A stretch of DNA of 64,000 nt from Shimia ponticola (GTDB lineage: Bacteria > Pseudomonadota > Alphaproteobacteria > Rhodobacterales > Rhodobacteraceae): NCBI RefSeq assembly GCF_007995215.1, contig NZ_VCDK01000005.1, positions 310,001-374,000 of the forward strand, in the 5' to 3' direction. Within the stretch, counting starts at the first letter, position 1, and each line of letters opens with the position of its first letter. This document shows, piece by piece, positions 46,428 through 56,703 of the stretch. The notes beneath the pieces are model-generated. The model was not told the DNA's origin. It worked only from the letters and a program-made list of their open reading frames with translations, and ran no database searches. Both the position numbers and the translations under genes were made by a program.

Positions 46428-47434
46428 CTAAGGCAGACCGCGACGCGCAGGTGCGCGCCTTTCTGGAGCAGTCCGATTGGCGAAAGGCCACCGTCAGAAA
46501 CCTGGCGGGCGATGCCTCAAACCGGAGATATCTGCGCCTGCATCGCGATGATGGTACGTCGGCAGTCCTGATGGATGCACCGCCGTCCAAGGGCGAAGAC
46601 ACCCGACCCTTCATCGAGATTGCCGAATACCTCACACATGCCGGGTTGGCTGCACCTTTGATCCTAGAGCGTGACACTGACGCCGGTTTCCTGATCCTCG
46701 AAGACCTCGGCGACGCGCTTTTTGCGCGACATCTTGAGCATCAGCCTGACGACGAAGAACGGCTCTACATCGCGGCGATCGAGGTGTTGGTGGCGCTGGG
46801 CGACACGCCGGTTCCCAAAACACTATTGCCCTATGATGCCGACACCATGGCCCCACTCGCGGGCTTGGCCGCAACCTGGTACGCGGGACACACATCGGTC
46901 GATGATTTGGCTGCATGCATGCATATAGCCCTGACCGCGTGTCCGTCAGCAAAACCTGTTGTCGTCCTGCGAGACTATCATGCCGAAAACCTTCTTTGGC
47001 TGCCGAACAGGTCCGCGCCTGCCAATGTTGGATTGCTTGATTTCCAAGACGCGCGCGCCGGGCATCCGGCCTATGACGTGTCTTCATTGCTGCGGGATGC
47101 GCGGCGGGACGTGTCCCCCGATGTCAGAGAGGCCGCGACACAGCATTTTGCCCAACGCACCGGATGGGATTTGCCAGAATTTCAAGAAGCGCTCGCAGTT
47201 CAGGGCGTGCAACGAAATCTGCGCATCCTTGGTGTCTTCGCGCGGCTGTCCCTGCATTTCGGTAAATCGCACTACGTCGATCTGATGCCGCGTGTCTGGG
47301 ATCACCTGTTGGATGATCTCGCCCATCCGACCCTGTCGGACGTGCGCTCGTGGGTGATGGGCAACCTGCCACCGCCGTCAAAGGCGCACCTGACAGATCT
47401 CAAAGCCCGCGCTGGGAGCGTCCCGACACTATGA
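46424..47434 (+). CDS. amgK: N-acetylmuramate/N-acetylglucosamine kinase AmgK (336 aa)
   Basis: APH-fold sugar kinase that phosphorylates MurNAc or GlcNAc at the anomeric position in peptidoglycan recycling. Family signatures are DASNRRYLRL at the nucleotide site, LRDYHAENLLWL as the catalytic loop and LLDFQDARAGHPAYD as the metal loop. ATG 46424 is set by the ATGA overlap with tsaE. murU follows with another 4-nt overlap, the AmgK-MurU pairing that supports the call. Confidence 0.9.
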   Translation: MTKADRDAQVRAFLEQSDWRKATVRNLAGDASNRRYLRLHRDDGTSAVLMDAPPSKGEDTRPFIEIAEYLTHAGLAAPLILERDTDAGFLILEDLGDALFARHLEHQPDDEERLYIAAIEVLVALGDTPVPKTLLPYDADTMAPLAGLAATWYAGHTSVDDLAACMHIALTACPSAKPVVVLRDYHAENLLWLPNRSAPANVGLLDFQDARAGHPAYDVSSLLRDARRDVSPDVREAATQHFAQRTGWDLPEFQEALAVQGVQRNLRILGVFARLSLHFGKSHYVDLMPRVWDHLLDDLAHPTLSDVRSWVMGNLPPPSKAHLTDLKARAGSVPTL

Positions 47435-48105
47435 TGGGCTGCATGATCTTTGCCGCAGGGTTTGGCACGCGCATGCGTCCACTTACCGACACCATGCCCA
47501 AACCGCTGATCCAGGTGGCCGGTCGCCGCCTGATCGACCATGCCGTTGCACCCGCCATCGAGGCCAAGCTTTCCCCAATTATCGTTAACGCCCATTACAG
47601 GGCGGATCAGATCAACGACGCTTTCTCGGGAACCGACATAACGGTCATCGACGAACAACCCGAGGTCCTGGAAACGGGTGGCGGGCTCAAGAACGCAGCG
47701 CCGCATTTTTCCGAAAACAGTGTGGCGACCATGAACTCCGATGCAGTTTGGCGTGGTCCAAATCCCTTTGAGCCTCTTTTGGCGGAATGGGACCCAGATC
47801 GCATGGATGCGTTGCTGCTTTGCGTCCCGATGGAGCGCGCGTTGGGTCGGGACGGACGGAGTGACTTTGCACTCCGCGATGACGGCCAACTGATCCGCGG
47901 CGATGGCTGGGTCTATACCGGGGCACAAATCATCAACATGGATCGGGTGCAAAACCACCCTGAGCGCATCTTTTCGCTGAACGAAGTGTGGAACACCGCC
48001 GCCAAGGATGGCCGCCTGTTCGGTGTCGAATACAGCGGCACGTGGTGCGATGTCGGACAGCCCAGTTCAATCGCGCTGGCAGAGGGAATGCTTGCCGATG
48101 TTTGA
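47431..48105 (+). CDS. murU: N-acetylmuramate alpha-1-phosphate uridylyltransferase MurU (224 aa)
   Basis: Nucleotidyltransferase that turns MurNAc-1-phosphate and UTP into UDP-MurNAc, bypassing de novo synthesis and MurA. The signature FAAGFGTRMRPLTDTMPKPL is at the N-terminus; DEQPEVLETGGGLK and the C-terminal WCDVGQPSSIALAE also fit. ATG 47431 overlaps the amgK stop. Its stop lies 8 nt inside the addB start. Confidence 0.92.
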   Translation: MMGCMIFAAGFGTRMRPLTDTMPKPLIQVAGRRLIDHAVAPAIEAKLSPIIVNAHYRADQINDAFSGTDITVIDEQPEVLETGGGLKNAAPHFSENSVATMNSDAVWRGPNPFEPLLAEWDPDRMDALLLCVPMERALGRDGRSDFALRDDGQLIRGDGWVYTGAQIINMDRVQNHPERIFSLNEVWNTAAKDGRLFGVEYSGTWCDVGQPSSIALAEGMLADV

Positions 48106-51010
48106 GCCGCAATCGCACCCGCGCGTGTTCGGCGTGGCACCGGGCATTGATTTCCCACGGGCGGTTGTCGAAGGCCTGCGCCAACGGTTGGCGGGTTCCG
48201 CGCCAGAGGCATGGGCCAAAGTCACCATCGTTGCCAACAGCGCCCGGATGCGCAGCCGCATTCAGCAGGTTTTGGAGGAAACCGATGCGGCCTTGATGCC
48301 GCGTCTCGCATTGGTGACCAATCTTGACGCTCTGCATCCACCATTGCGTGCGCTGCCACGATCGACCGTTGCCCCGATGCGTCGCAGGCTGGACCTGATT
48401 GATCCGATCCGCCGGCTGTTGGACATCGCGCCAGACATGGCAGGTCGCACGCAGGCCATTGAACTGGCCGATACTCTCGCCAAGCTGATCGACGAAATGC
48501 AAAGCGAAGGCGTGCCGGCAGAGGCCTTGCATGCGCTTGATGTGTCTGACCAAAGCGGGCACTGGCAACGGGCGCTGAAATTCGTTCAAATCGCAACCGA
48601 CTACGCCGCAGATGCCGACGTGATCGAACCCGAAGCCGCCCAGCGCCTGCGGGCCTTGGCCTTGGCCGAAGCTTGGGAGGCTGCGCCGCCGCACCGACCC
48701 ATTCTCTTTGCCGGATCGACAGGGTCACGTGGCACGACCGCGCTCTTGATGCAGGCAGCAGCGCGGCTCCCCCAAGGCGCGCTGATCCTGCCCGGCTTCG
48801 ACCGGCACACACCGGATCGTGTGTGGCATCAATTGACCGATCCTGTCCCGCAGGAAGACCACCCGCAATACCGCTATGCCGATATTCTCAAGGCACTGGA
48901 TGTTCCGGCGAACGCTGTTGGCACATGGACGGATGATCAACCACCATCTGACGCGCGCAACCGCCTGATCTCTTTGTCTTTGCGTCCCGCACCGGTCACC
49001 CATTACTGGCGCAAAGAGGCGCAAGACCTTGGCTCACTGGTCGAGGCGACCAAAGACATCACATGGATCGCCGCCCCCGACCCAAGAGCTGAGGCAAACG
49101 CCATTGCTCTGGGTTTGCGCGCCGCTGCAGAAGAGGGAAAGACCGCCGCTCTGATCTCACCGGACCGAACGCTGACTCGCCGGGTTTCAGCGGCACTCGA
49201 CCGTTGGGGGATCATTGCCGACGATAGTGCCGGGGTTCCCTTGCCTTTGACGGCCCCGGGGCGACTGATGTTGCAGGTGGCCGATATTCTGGCCAAGGGG
49301 CCTGCAGCCGATACGCTGTTGGCCTTGTTGAAACATCCGCTGGTGGCCACGGCACCGGACGCACGCGGTCCGCATTTGCTGACGACGCGGGCCTATGAAC
49401 TGAATTTGCGCCGCTACGGCCCGCCGTTCCTGACGTCGGACGACATTTCTGCATGGGCCAACGCCCATGACGTCGACGCATGGGGATCATGGCTCAAACA
49501 GGCTCTGTTTCAGCCCGAAGCAGCCACGCTGAGCGACCATGTCAGCCGCCATCTAAACGCGGCCGAAGCCTTGGCACAGGGTCCGGTTGCATCCGGCAAA
49601 AGCACCCTTTGGGACACAGCCAACGGACGCGCGACGCAGGCAGCGATGCAGGCGCTCTCCGAGTTGGCCGATGCAGATGACCGCATGGATGCCGCCGAAT
49701 ACGCCCGGATCATCCGCGCTCACCTTTCGGCCGAAAACGTGCGCTCGGTTGATCCGACACATCCCAACATCCTGATTTGGGGTACGCTGGAGGCGCGGGT
49801 TCAGGGCGCAGATCTTGTCATCCTTGGTGGGTTGAACGATGGGGTCTGGCCCGAAGCCGCCGAAATTGACCCTTGGCTGAATCGCGCGCTGCGTTTGCAG
49901 GCCGGGTTGCTGGTGCCAGAACGCAAAATCGGGCTTGCTGCGCATGACTACCAACAGGCCGTTTCTGCGCCCAAGGTCTGGATCACTCGCGCCACCAAAA
50001 CGGACGAGGCCGAAACCATCCCATCCCGCTGGGTGAACCGCCTGACGACCCTCTTGGAGGGGCTAAAGGCGCAAGGCGGCCAACAGGCGATGAAGGATAT
50101 GCATGAACGGGGTCAGGTTTGGCTCGATCAAGCGGCGCGGCTTGATCTGATCGACCCTGTTGCGTCAGAAAAACGCCCCGCGCCGATGCCTCCAGTCGCT
50201 GCTCGACCGCGCCGTTTGACCGTGACCGAGATCAAGACGCTGATCCGTGATCCCTACGCCATATATGCCAAACACATCCTGCGTCTGCGCCCGCTTGACC
50301 CGCTATTGGGCGAAGCGGATGCGCGGATGCGTGGCACCATGCTGCATGACGTGATGGAGAAGTTCCTGCGCGCAGGCATGGCGACGGACCGCGACACTGC
50401 CCAGAGCGATCTGGAACGGCTGGGAGAGGAAATTCTGGCACATGTGCCGTGGCCAGCAGCCCGGCGGCTTTGGCAAGCCCGCCTGCGCCGCATTGCGCCT
50501 TGGTTTGTCACGACCGAACAAGGTCGCCAAACCAAGGGATCGGTCGAGGCGATTGAAGTTTCTGGCGAAATCACCGTGCCGCATATCGACTTTACTCTGG
50601 CTGCCAAGGCTGACCGCATCGACATGACCAAGGACGGTCAGGCCCGCCTTTATGATTACAAGACGGGTCGCCTGCCGACTGGGTCAGAACAAAAGGCATT
50701 CGACAAACAGCTGATGCTAGAGACTGCAATCCTGGAAAATGGCGGCTTTGACGATCTTGGCCCGGTCGAGGTCGATTACGCGGGATATATCAGCCTCGGT
50801 ACCAATCCGGCAGAGGCCGAAGCCGCCGAGCGCGACCACGAAGATTGGCCGCGCTTTGTATCTCTGATCACAGCATTCCTTGATGTCGACCATGCGCTGA
50901 CATCTCGCCGCGCGATGGATCGCGATGCCAGCTTTAGCGACTATGACCATCTGGCACGCTACGGCGAATGGGCGGCAACCGACGCCGCCGAACCGGTGAA
51001 GCTGACATGA
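48098..51010 (+). CDS. addB: Double-strand break repair protein AddB (970 aa)
   Basis: AddB subunit of the AddAB helicase-nuclease, alphaproteobacterial type. The N-terminal region is an inactivated helicase fold; the C-terminal RecB-family nuclease is seen as YDYKTGRLPTG followed by KQLMLETAIL with the Gln-x3-Tyr-like element. Length fits the family. ATG 48098 overlaps murU by 8 nt, and its stop overlaps the addA start by 4 nt (ATGA). Confidence 0.95.
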   Translation: MFEPQSHPRVFGVAPGIDFPRAVVEGLRQRLAGSAPEAWAKVTIVANSARMRSRIQQVLEETDAALMPRLALVTNLDALHPPLRALPRSTVAPMRRRLDLIDPIRRLLDIAPDMAGRTQAIELADTLAKLIDEMQSEGVPAEALHALDVSDQSGHWQRALKFVQIATDYAADADVIEPEAAQRLRALALAEAWEAAPPHRPILFAGSTGSRGTTALLMQAAARLPQGALILPGFDRHTPDRVWHQLTDPVPQEDHPQYRYADILKALDVPANAVGTWTDDQPPSDARNRLISLSLRPAPVTHYWRKEAQDLGSLVEATKDITWIAAPDPRAEANAIALGLRAAAEEGKTAALISPDRTLTRRVSAALDRWGIIADDSAGVPLPLTAPGRLMLQVADILAKGPAADTLLALLKHPLVATAPDARGPHLLTTRAYELNLRRYGPPFLTSDDISAWANAHDVDAWGSWLKQALFQPEAATLSDHVSRHLNAAEALAQGPVASGKSTLWDTANGRATQAAMQALSELADADDRMDAAEYARIIRAHLSAENVRSVDPTHPNILIWGTLEARVQGADLVILGGLNDGVWPEAAEIDPWLNRALRLQAGLLVPERKIGLAAHDYQQAVSAPKVWITRATKTDEAETIPSRWVNRLTTLLEGLKAQGGQQAMKDMHERGQVWLDQAARLDLIDPVASEKRPAPMPPVAARPRRLTVTEIKTLIRDPYAIYAKHILRLRPLDPLLGEADARMRGTMLHDVMEKFLRAGMATDRDTAQSDLERLGEEILAHVPWPAARRLWQARLRRIAPWFVTTEQGRQTKGSVEAIEVSGEITVPHIDFTLAAKADRIDMTKDGQARLYDYKTGRLPTGSEQKAFDKQLMLETAILENGGFDDLGPVEVDYAGYISLGTNPAEAEAAERDHEDWPRFVSLITAFLDVDHALTSRRAMDRDASFSDYDHLARYGEWAATDAAEPVKLT

Positions 51011-54000
51011 CGGTTATGCAGGCCCCAGACGACGCAACCCTGCGGCAGATCACAGCCGCGCATCCCGAGCGGTCGACTTGGCTTGCTGCGAATGCGGGGT
51101 CCGGGAAGACTCGCGTTTTGACCGACCGAGTGGCGCGGCTCTTGCTCGCGGGTGTGTTGCCGCAACGGATTTTGTGCCTGACCTACACCAAGGCCGCTGC
51201 GTCCGAGATGCAGAACCGCCTGTTCAAGCGTCTTGGTGCCTGGAGCATGCTGGACGATGATGCCCTACGCGATGATCTGCGGCAGTTGGGGGACACCGGA
51301 CCGCTTGACGAGGATATGCTCTCTAGCGCCCGCACCCTATTTGCCCGTGCGATCGAAACGCCCGGCGGGTTGAAAATTCAGACCATCCACTCGTTTTGCG
51401 CATCGGTCCTACGGAAGTTCCCGCTCGAAGCGGGGGTCAGTCCGCAATTCCGCGAGATGGATGAACGCTTGCAGACCTTGCTGGTGCGCGACGTTCTTGA
51501 GGAAATGGCTGACGGGCCGGGGCAGGGCGCGTTCGACATCCTCGCCGATGCGTTCACCGGGGCCGAGCTAGAGGGCTGGGTTGCGGGTCTTGTCGGGCGC
51601 AGAGAGCATCTGTCGCCATCAAAGACGTCAGCAGAAATCTGGGCCGCGATGGGCCTGCGCGATGGGTATTCGGAACAAGACCATGTGGATGCCCTGTTCA
51701 GACCCGGCGACATTCCAATGTTGCGACGGGTCGCAACAACGCTCTTGGCGTCCAAAGTCTCTGATCAAAAGCTTGCCAAGTCGATTCAGGCCTTGCCGCT
51801 TGACCGACCCGATCTGACCGTATGCAGCGCGGTGGAGTCGCTTTTTGTTTATGGCGACAGCACACAAAACCCCGGTACCCCCAAATCCAATCGGGTCCCG
51901 ACCAAAGACGGCAAAGAGCTTATTACAGCTGATCTGGATCGGTTTCATGCGTTCATGCAACGCTGTGCGGACCTACAACCCAAACGGCAAGCTCTGGAAA
52001 CCGCCCTGCGCACTAACGCCTTGCACCAATTCGCGCGTGTCTTCTTTCCGGCCTATGACGCCCGCAAGCAGGGCGGCTCATGGCTCGACTTTGATGACCT
52101 CATCGAACGCACACGTGCGCTGTTGTCGGAATCGAAGGTGGCCGAATGGGTGCTCTTCCGGCTGGATGGCGGCATCGACCATATCCTGGTGGACGAGGCA
52201 CAAGATACCAGCCCGGCCCAATGGGACGTGATCCGTCAATTGGCCGAAGAATTCACTGCCGGCGAAGGGGCGCGCAAGGATACGCAACGGACGATCTTTG
52301 TTGTCGGGGACAAAAAGCAGTCGATCTATTCGTTCCAAGGTGCCGACCCGCAAGCCTTTGACCAGATGCGGGACCTGTTTCAGGCAAGGTTAGAGCCTTC
52401 CCAGACTCCTCTACAAGAACTCACGCTTCAGCATTCCTTCAGGTCTTCGCCCGCGATTCTGGATGTTGTGGACAAGACATTCGAAGCCACAGAACATCAT
52501 GGTTTGGGGCAGGAGAGTGACCACATCGCCTTTAAATCCGCACTGCCGGGGCGTGTTGATCTATGGGAGCCAATAGAAACCTCTGACGCCAAGGACGACA
52601 CGCCTTGGTACGACCCGATTGATCGCATCGCGAATGACGATCCAAAACGCGTTTTGGCGGAAAAGGTCGCCGACCAAATCCAAGGCTTGCTCGAAAACGA
52701 AGCATTGCCTGTCGCGGAAAAAGACGGGCAGATTACGGCGCGGCGCATCGAACCAAAGGACATTCTGATCCTTGTTCAAGGCCGCCGAAGCGGGTTGTTC
52801 CAAGAGATCATCCGCGCATGCAAAGCGGCGGGCCTGCCGATGGCGGGGGCCGACCGGCTGAACGTGGCGCAAGAATTGGCAGTCAAGGACATCGCAGCGC
52901 TTTTATCGTTTCTCGCCACGCCCGAAGACGACCTGTCTCTCGCGTCCGTCCTGCGGTCGCCCTTGTTTGGATGGAGCGAACAAACTCTCTTTGACCTCGC
53001 CCACCGTCGGGTGCAGCGGTACCTCTGGCCCGCGCTACGTGACAGAGCGCGGGAGTTTCAGGACACCGTTTCGACGCTGCAGGACTTGCTGGCGATGGCT
53101 GATTTCCTGCGGCCCTTTGATCTGATCGATCGCATTCTGACGCGTTTTGATGGCCGCGCGAAACTGATCGCCCGACTGGGGGCCGAGGCCGAGGATGCCA
53201 TTGATGCCCTGCTTGCACAGGCGTTGGCCTATGAGCAGACAGAAGTTCCAAACCTGACCGGCTTTCTTACGTGGTTGGCCGCCGATGATCTTGAGATCAA
53301 GCGACAGTCTGAAACGGGCGCGAACCAGATCAGGGTGATGACGGTACATGGGGCCAAGGGTCTTGAGTCGCCCATCGTCATTCTGCCGGATTGCGGCAAG
53401 AAAAACGCCAAGCCAGCGCCGGATCTTGTGGTCATAGGTGACCTGCTGGTCTGGGCCCCATCCGCAAAGAACGTGGCGCCTCAGATACGCGAAATCCAAA
53501 TGCGGCATGTGGCCAAACAAGCCGAGGAAAATCAGCGGCTTTTATATGTTGCGATGACGCGGGCGGAATCATGGCTGATCGTCGGGGCGACTGGCGATCT
53601 CTCCAAGTCCGAAACGGCATGGCATCGGCAAATCGACGAAGGGATGCGTCGGGCCGGTGCTGGCGACGAACCCGGAATTGGCGTGCGGTATGAACCGCTT
53701 GGCTGGGTCACAACACCTGCCAAGGAAGACAGCGATCAGGCCACACGCCCAGCGCGTTTTCTGCCAACTGCGCCAGCGGCACCTGAACCAACAGTTCAGC
53801 CTCGCTCACCTTCAGATCTGGGCGGGGCCAAGACTCTGCCCGGCACCGAAGCGGAGGAAGACGCAATGCCGCGTGGATCGGCGATCCACGCTCTGCTCGA
53901 ATACTTGCCCGATTGCGCAGAGCGGGATTGGCCAGCAGTGGCAGAGGCCGTCGCCGCCGAACATGCCGTTGCCGTGGACGACGTCCTGTCTAGCGCGCGC

Positions 54001-54363
54001 AAGGTTTTGCAAGATCCAGCCTTGGCGCATGTCTTTGGGTCGGAGTCATTGGCTGAGGTCGATTTGTTTGCCCATCTGCCGGACTTGCCCGGTGCGCCGA
54101 TCCGGGGATCTGTCGACCGACTTATCATTTCAGATGACGTGGTTACCGCCGTCGATCACAAGACAAACAAGGTGTGGCCAACAACAGAGGATCAGGTCCC
54201 CGAGGGCCTACTGCGCCAGATGGGGGCTTATGCGGCGGCGCTTGCCAAGCTTTATCCAAGTCACCGCATCGACACAGCGATCCTCTGGACCGAACCCGGG
54301 TTGCTGATGCCACTATCACACCAAGCTGTGAATGCAGCGTTGCAAAGGGCGGCTGCGTCTTGA
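51007..54363 (+). CDS. addA: Double-strand break repair helicase AddA (1118 aa)
   Basis: UvrD-type helicase and nuclease subunit of AddAB, processing broken ends for RecA. Walker A AANAGSGKT lies at 27-35, motif Ia LTYTKAAASEM, motif II VDEAQDTSPAQW, motif III QSIYSFQGA, motif V VMTVHGAKGLE and motif VI YVAMTRAESW. The C-terminal nuclease motif is AVDHKTNK. It overlaps addB by 4 nt. trxA follows 57 bp downstream. Confidence 0.96.
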   Translation: MTVMQAPDDATLRQITAAHPERSTWLAANAGSGKTRVLTDRVARLLLAGVLPQRILCLTYTKAAASEMQNRLFKRLGAWSMLDDDALRDDLRQLGDTGPLDEDMLSSARTLFARAIETPGGLKIQTIHSFCASVLRKFPLEAGVSPQFREMDERLQTLLVRDVLEEMADGPGQGAFDILADAFTGAELEGWVAGLVGRREHLSPSKTSAEIWAAMGLRDGYSEQDHVDALFRPGDIPMLRRVATTLLASKVSDQKLAKSIQALPLDRPDLTVCSAVESLFVYGDSTQNPGTPKSNRVPTKDGKELITADLDRFHAFMQRCADLQPKRQALETALRTNALHQFARVFFPAYDARKQGGSWLDFDDLIERTRALLSESKVAEWVLFRLDGGIDHILVDEAQDTSPAQWDVIRQLAEEFTAGEGARKDTQRTIFVVGDKKQSIYSFQGADPQAFDQMRDLFQARLEPSQTPLQELTLQHSFRSSPAILDVVDKTFEATEHHGLGQESDHIAFKSALPGRVDLWEPIETSDAKDDTPWYDPIDRIANDDPKRVLAEKVADQIQGLLENEALPVAEKDGQITARRIEPKDILILVQGRRSGLFQEIIRACKAAGLPMAGADRLNVAQELAVKDIAALLSFLATPEDDLSLASVLRSPLFGWSEQTLFDLAHRRVQRYLWPALRDRAREFQDTVSTLQDLLAMADFLRPFDLIDRILTRFDGRAKLIARLGAEAEDAIDALLAQALAYEQTEVPNLTGFLTWLAADDLEIKRQSETGANQIRVMTVHGAKGLESPIVILPDCGKKNAKPAPDLVVIGDLLVWAPSAKNVAPQIREIQMRHVAKQAEENQRLLYVAMTRAESWLIVGATGDLSKSETAWHRQIDEGMRRAGAGDEPGIGVRYEPLGWVTTPAKEDSDQATRPARFLPTAPAAPEPTVQPRSPSDLGGAKTLPGTEAEEDAMPRGSAIHALLEYLPDCAERDWPAVAEAVAAEHAVAVDDVLSSARKVLQDPALAHVFGSESLAEVDLFAHLPDLPGAPIRGSVDRLIISDDVVTAVDHKTNKVWPTTEDQVPEGLLRQMGAYAAALAKLYPSHRIDTAILWTEPGLLMPLSHQAVNAALQRAAAS

Positions 54364-54420
54364 CCATATCCTGCGGTCTACCTAGGTTCGCCCCCTGAAT
54401 GATGCGCTAGGAGAGCTGCC

Positions 54421-54741
54421 ATGGCCACCGTTGCCGTAACCGATGATACCTTTGACGCCGAAGTCAAACAGTCCGACCTGCCTGTGGTTGTCGACTTTTG
54501 GGCTGAGTGGTGTGGACCCTGCAAACAGATCGGCCCCGCACTGGAAGAAATCTCGGAAGAGATGGCCGGAAAGGTCAAAGTGGTGAAGGTGGACGTCGAC
54601 TCGAACCCCGGTGCAGCCGCATCTCTGGGTGTGCGCGGCATTCCTGCGCTGTTCCTGTTCAAGGACGGCGAAGTCGTATCGAACCGCACCGGCGCTGCTC
54701 CGAAGGCTTCGCTGGAAAGCTGGATCGGCGACAGCATCTGA
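54421..54741 (+). CDS. trxA: Thioredoxin (106 aa)
   Basis: Cytosolic disulfide reductase with the active site [13 protein letters not shown] (about 30-40) and cis-Pro in RGIPALFLF. It has the size of thioredoxin 1. AGGAGAG precedes the ATG. The gene follows addA on the same strand. Confidence 0.97.
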   Translation: MATVAVTDDTFDAEVKQSDLPVVVDFWAEWCGPCKQIGPALEEISEEMAGKVKVVKVDVDSNPGAAASLGVRGIPALFLFKDGEVVSNRTGAAPKASLESWIGDSI

Positions 54742-54768
54742 TGATGGTTGGGGCAGGCCAAGCCTGCC

Positions 54769-55731
54769 CTAAACACCCAAAATGTTGCGAACCACGGCCT
54801 TCTGCCGTTCGTATCGCAGGCGCTTAGGGATGCTCAGAGTGTCCAAGTCGCCCGGAAACCGCACCCAATCATTCAAGAGCCGCACCGTCAGAACAGTCTG
54901 GATTGATGGGTCATCGAACTTTGCGATGTCGTAATCAGCAAAGAATGCACGCAAGGCGCTCTGCGGAACCACTTCCTCCGGTTTCAGAAGATCAAGCTCA
55001 ACAAAGTTCACTGCGTAGTGCAGCAAAAGCCATGCCACATCGTACCCGATTGGGGCTGAATGCTCTTTGTTGATGTCGATGCCCCAAAGCGTGCCGTTAT
55101 CCCACAGAATATTGTGAAAGTTCGCATCGCCATGCGCCCAAGCGGTGACCGTTTGACCTCCTGAAAAGCTTGGCAGCCGGTCCAATGCGCGTCGCGCAAG
55201 CGCTTCGAACTCTGTCGCCTCGGCCACTTTGGATGTGTCCTGCAACAAGCCTTCCAAATAACGGATGTTGAAGTCGGGCTTGAATTCGATCTCCTGCTTG
55301 AACCCGGTCCGGTGAAATGCTGCCAGCCACCGGCCGGCGCGACGCAGCCAGACAGGGTGATCTTCGCCATCCTCAAGCGCGTGAAACAGGGTTTGCCCGG
55401 AAATCCCCTGCATCAACACTGCCTGCGCATTGGTATGACTGGCCAAAACAGCGGGAACGTTCGTCTCCCCGGACATCGCCATCGCAGCACGGTATTGCGC
55501 GTTCACCATTGACGCAAACAAAGCCGGATCCCGTGGCGCATCGACCATCTTGAGCACGACGCTATGGCCGCGATCGGATACAAATTGTTCGACCCGCGCC
55601 ATCGGACGCTGCCCACGCGCAGGCCAGCGTTTGTTCCAATGAAACAAAGCCGGATCCAACCCCGCCTCACGCGCCAGAACCGGCCAAAGCGCCGCTATAT
55701 CCTGGTCGAGTTTCTTGATAAGCACTTGCAT
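54769..55731 (-). CDS. Aminoglycoside phosphotransferase family protein (320 aa)
   Basis: APH-fold kinase of unknown substrate. The catalytic loop is AWAHGDANFHNILW and the metal loop is GIDINKEHSAP; the ending carries RLRYERQKAVVRNIL. AGGAG precedes ATG 55731. It is divergent from hslV and convergent with trxA. It may phosphorylate a sugar, choline-like compound or small metabolite; antibiotic resistance is not indicated. Confidence 0.8.
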   Translation of the reverse strand: MQVLIKKLDQDIAALWPVLAREAGLDPALFHWNKRWPARGQRPMARVEQFVSDRGHSVVLKMVDAPRDPALFASMVNAQYRAAMAMSGETNVPAVLASHTNAQAVLMQGISGQTLFHALEDGEDHPVWLRRAGRWLAAFHRTGFKQEIEFKPDFNIRYLEGLLQDTSKVAEATEFEALARRALDRLPSFSGGQTVTAWAHGDANFHNILWDNGTLWGIDINKEHSAPIGYDVAWLLLHYAVNFVELDLLKPEEVVPQSALRAFFADYDIAKFDDPSIQTVLTVRLLNDWVRFPGDLDTLSIPKRLRYERQKAVVRNILGV

Positions 55732-55776
55732 TGCTCCTGCCGCGTGCGGATATCCCTAGCAACATAGGTGACGACA

Positions 55777-56337
55777 ATGAACGACGAAACATTCCCTGGC
55801 TGGCACGGAACAACAATCATCGGCGTCCGTAAAGGCGGCGAAGTGGTGATCGCGGGTGACGGTCAGGTCAGTCTTGGCCAGACCGTGATCAAAGGAACCG
55901 CGCGCAAGGTGCGCCGCATCAAACCGGGCGGAACCGAGGTGATTGCTGGTTTTGCTGGCTCGACAGCAGACGCCTTTACCCTGCTGGAACGGTTAGAAGC
56001 CAAGCTGGAAGCGACGCCGGGCCAATTGGCCCGCGCCTCAGTCGAACTGGCCAAGGATTGGCGCACGGACAAATATCTTCAGAAACTGGAAGCGATGCTG
56101 ATCGTGTCTGACGGCACAGACCTGTTGGTGATCACTGGCGCAGGCGACGTGTTGGAACCCGAGCATGATGTGACGGCCATCGGTTCCGGCGGCAACTATG
56201 CGTTGGCTGCCGGGCGCGCGTTGATGGAAACCGATGCGTCTGCCGAAGAGATCGCGCGCAAATCCATGGCGATTGCCGCCGATATATGTGTCTACACCAA
56301 CGGCAACCTGACGGTAGAATCCCTGAGCGCCAGCTAG
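55777..56337 (+). CDS. hslV: ATP-dependent protease subunit HslV (186 aa)
   Basis: Proteasome-like threonine protease of the HslUV complex. A short propeptide, [11 protein letters not shown], precedes the catalytic Thr12 ([10 protein letters not shown]); AGDGQVSLG and the [14 protein letters not shown] region are typical. ATG 55777 with AGGTGA is chosen; a GTG three codons earlier is less likely. Its stop overlaps the convergent 66-aa gene by 4 bp. hslU lies further on after the DUF2157-like gene. Confidence 0.97.
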   Translation: MNDETFPGWHGTTIIGVRKGGEVVIAGDGQVSLGQTVIKGTARKVRRIKPGGTEVIAGFAGSTADAFTLLERLEAKLEATPGQLARASVELAKDWRTDKYLQKLEAMLIVSDGTDLLVITGAGDVLEPEHDVTAIGSGGNYALAAGRALMETDASAEEIARKSMAIAADICVYTNGNLTVESLSAS

Positions 56338-56534
56338 ACGTCGAGAACCGTCGCGCCGTTTGGTTGATCATTCAACGGATAAGCAGGCTTGCCCGCTATG
56401 TCGCTGGCAGCCATGCCCAAATGCGCAAGGGCACGTGAGACCCATTCTGCGGCAGCTTCGTGATTTTTGTATTCGTCGGCACTGACCCACTGATCGCGGG
56501 CAAGATTTTTGAAGGCAACATATCCTTTGGCCAT
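56334..56534 (-). CDS. Small hypothetical protein (66 aa)
   Basis: Unrecognised small protein, [14 protein letters not shown]..., with a helical, Ala-rich middle and no membrane segment. AAAGGA lies nine bases before the ATG at 56534. Its stop and the hslV stop share the palindrome CTAG at 56334-56337. The independent ribosome site makes it a plausible real gene; function unknown. Confidence 0.55.
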   Translation of the reverse strand: MAKGYVAFKNLARDQWVSADEYKNHEAAAEWVSRALAHLGMAASDIAGKPAYPLNDQPNGATVLDV

Positions 56535-56703
56535 TGTCACAAATCCTTTGACTAATATCGGGTTAAAAATTAGCGGACACCTTCGCGTATTCCGTAGGCT
56601 TGCTATCGATCAGCCCTTGGAATTTTCCAAAGCGTCAGTAGGTGATGTGGCACAGTGGGAAAGAAAATTCTGTGACCAAACGCACTATAGCAAGCATCGC
56701 ACC

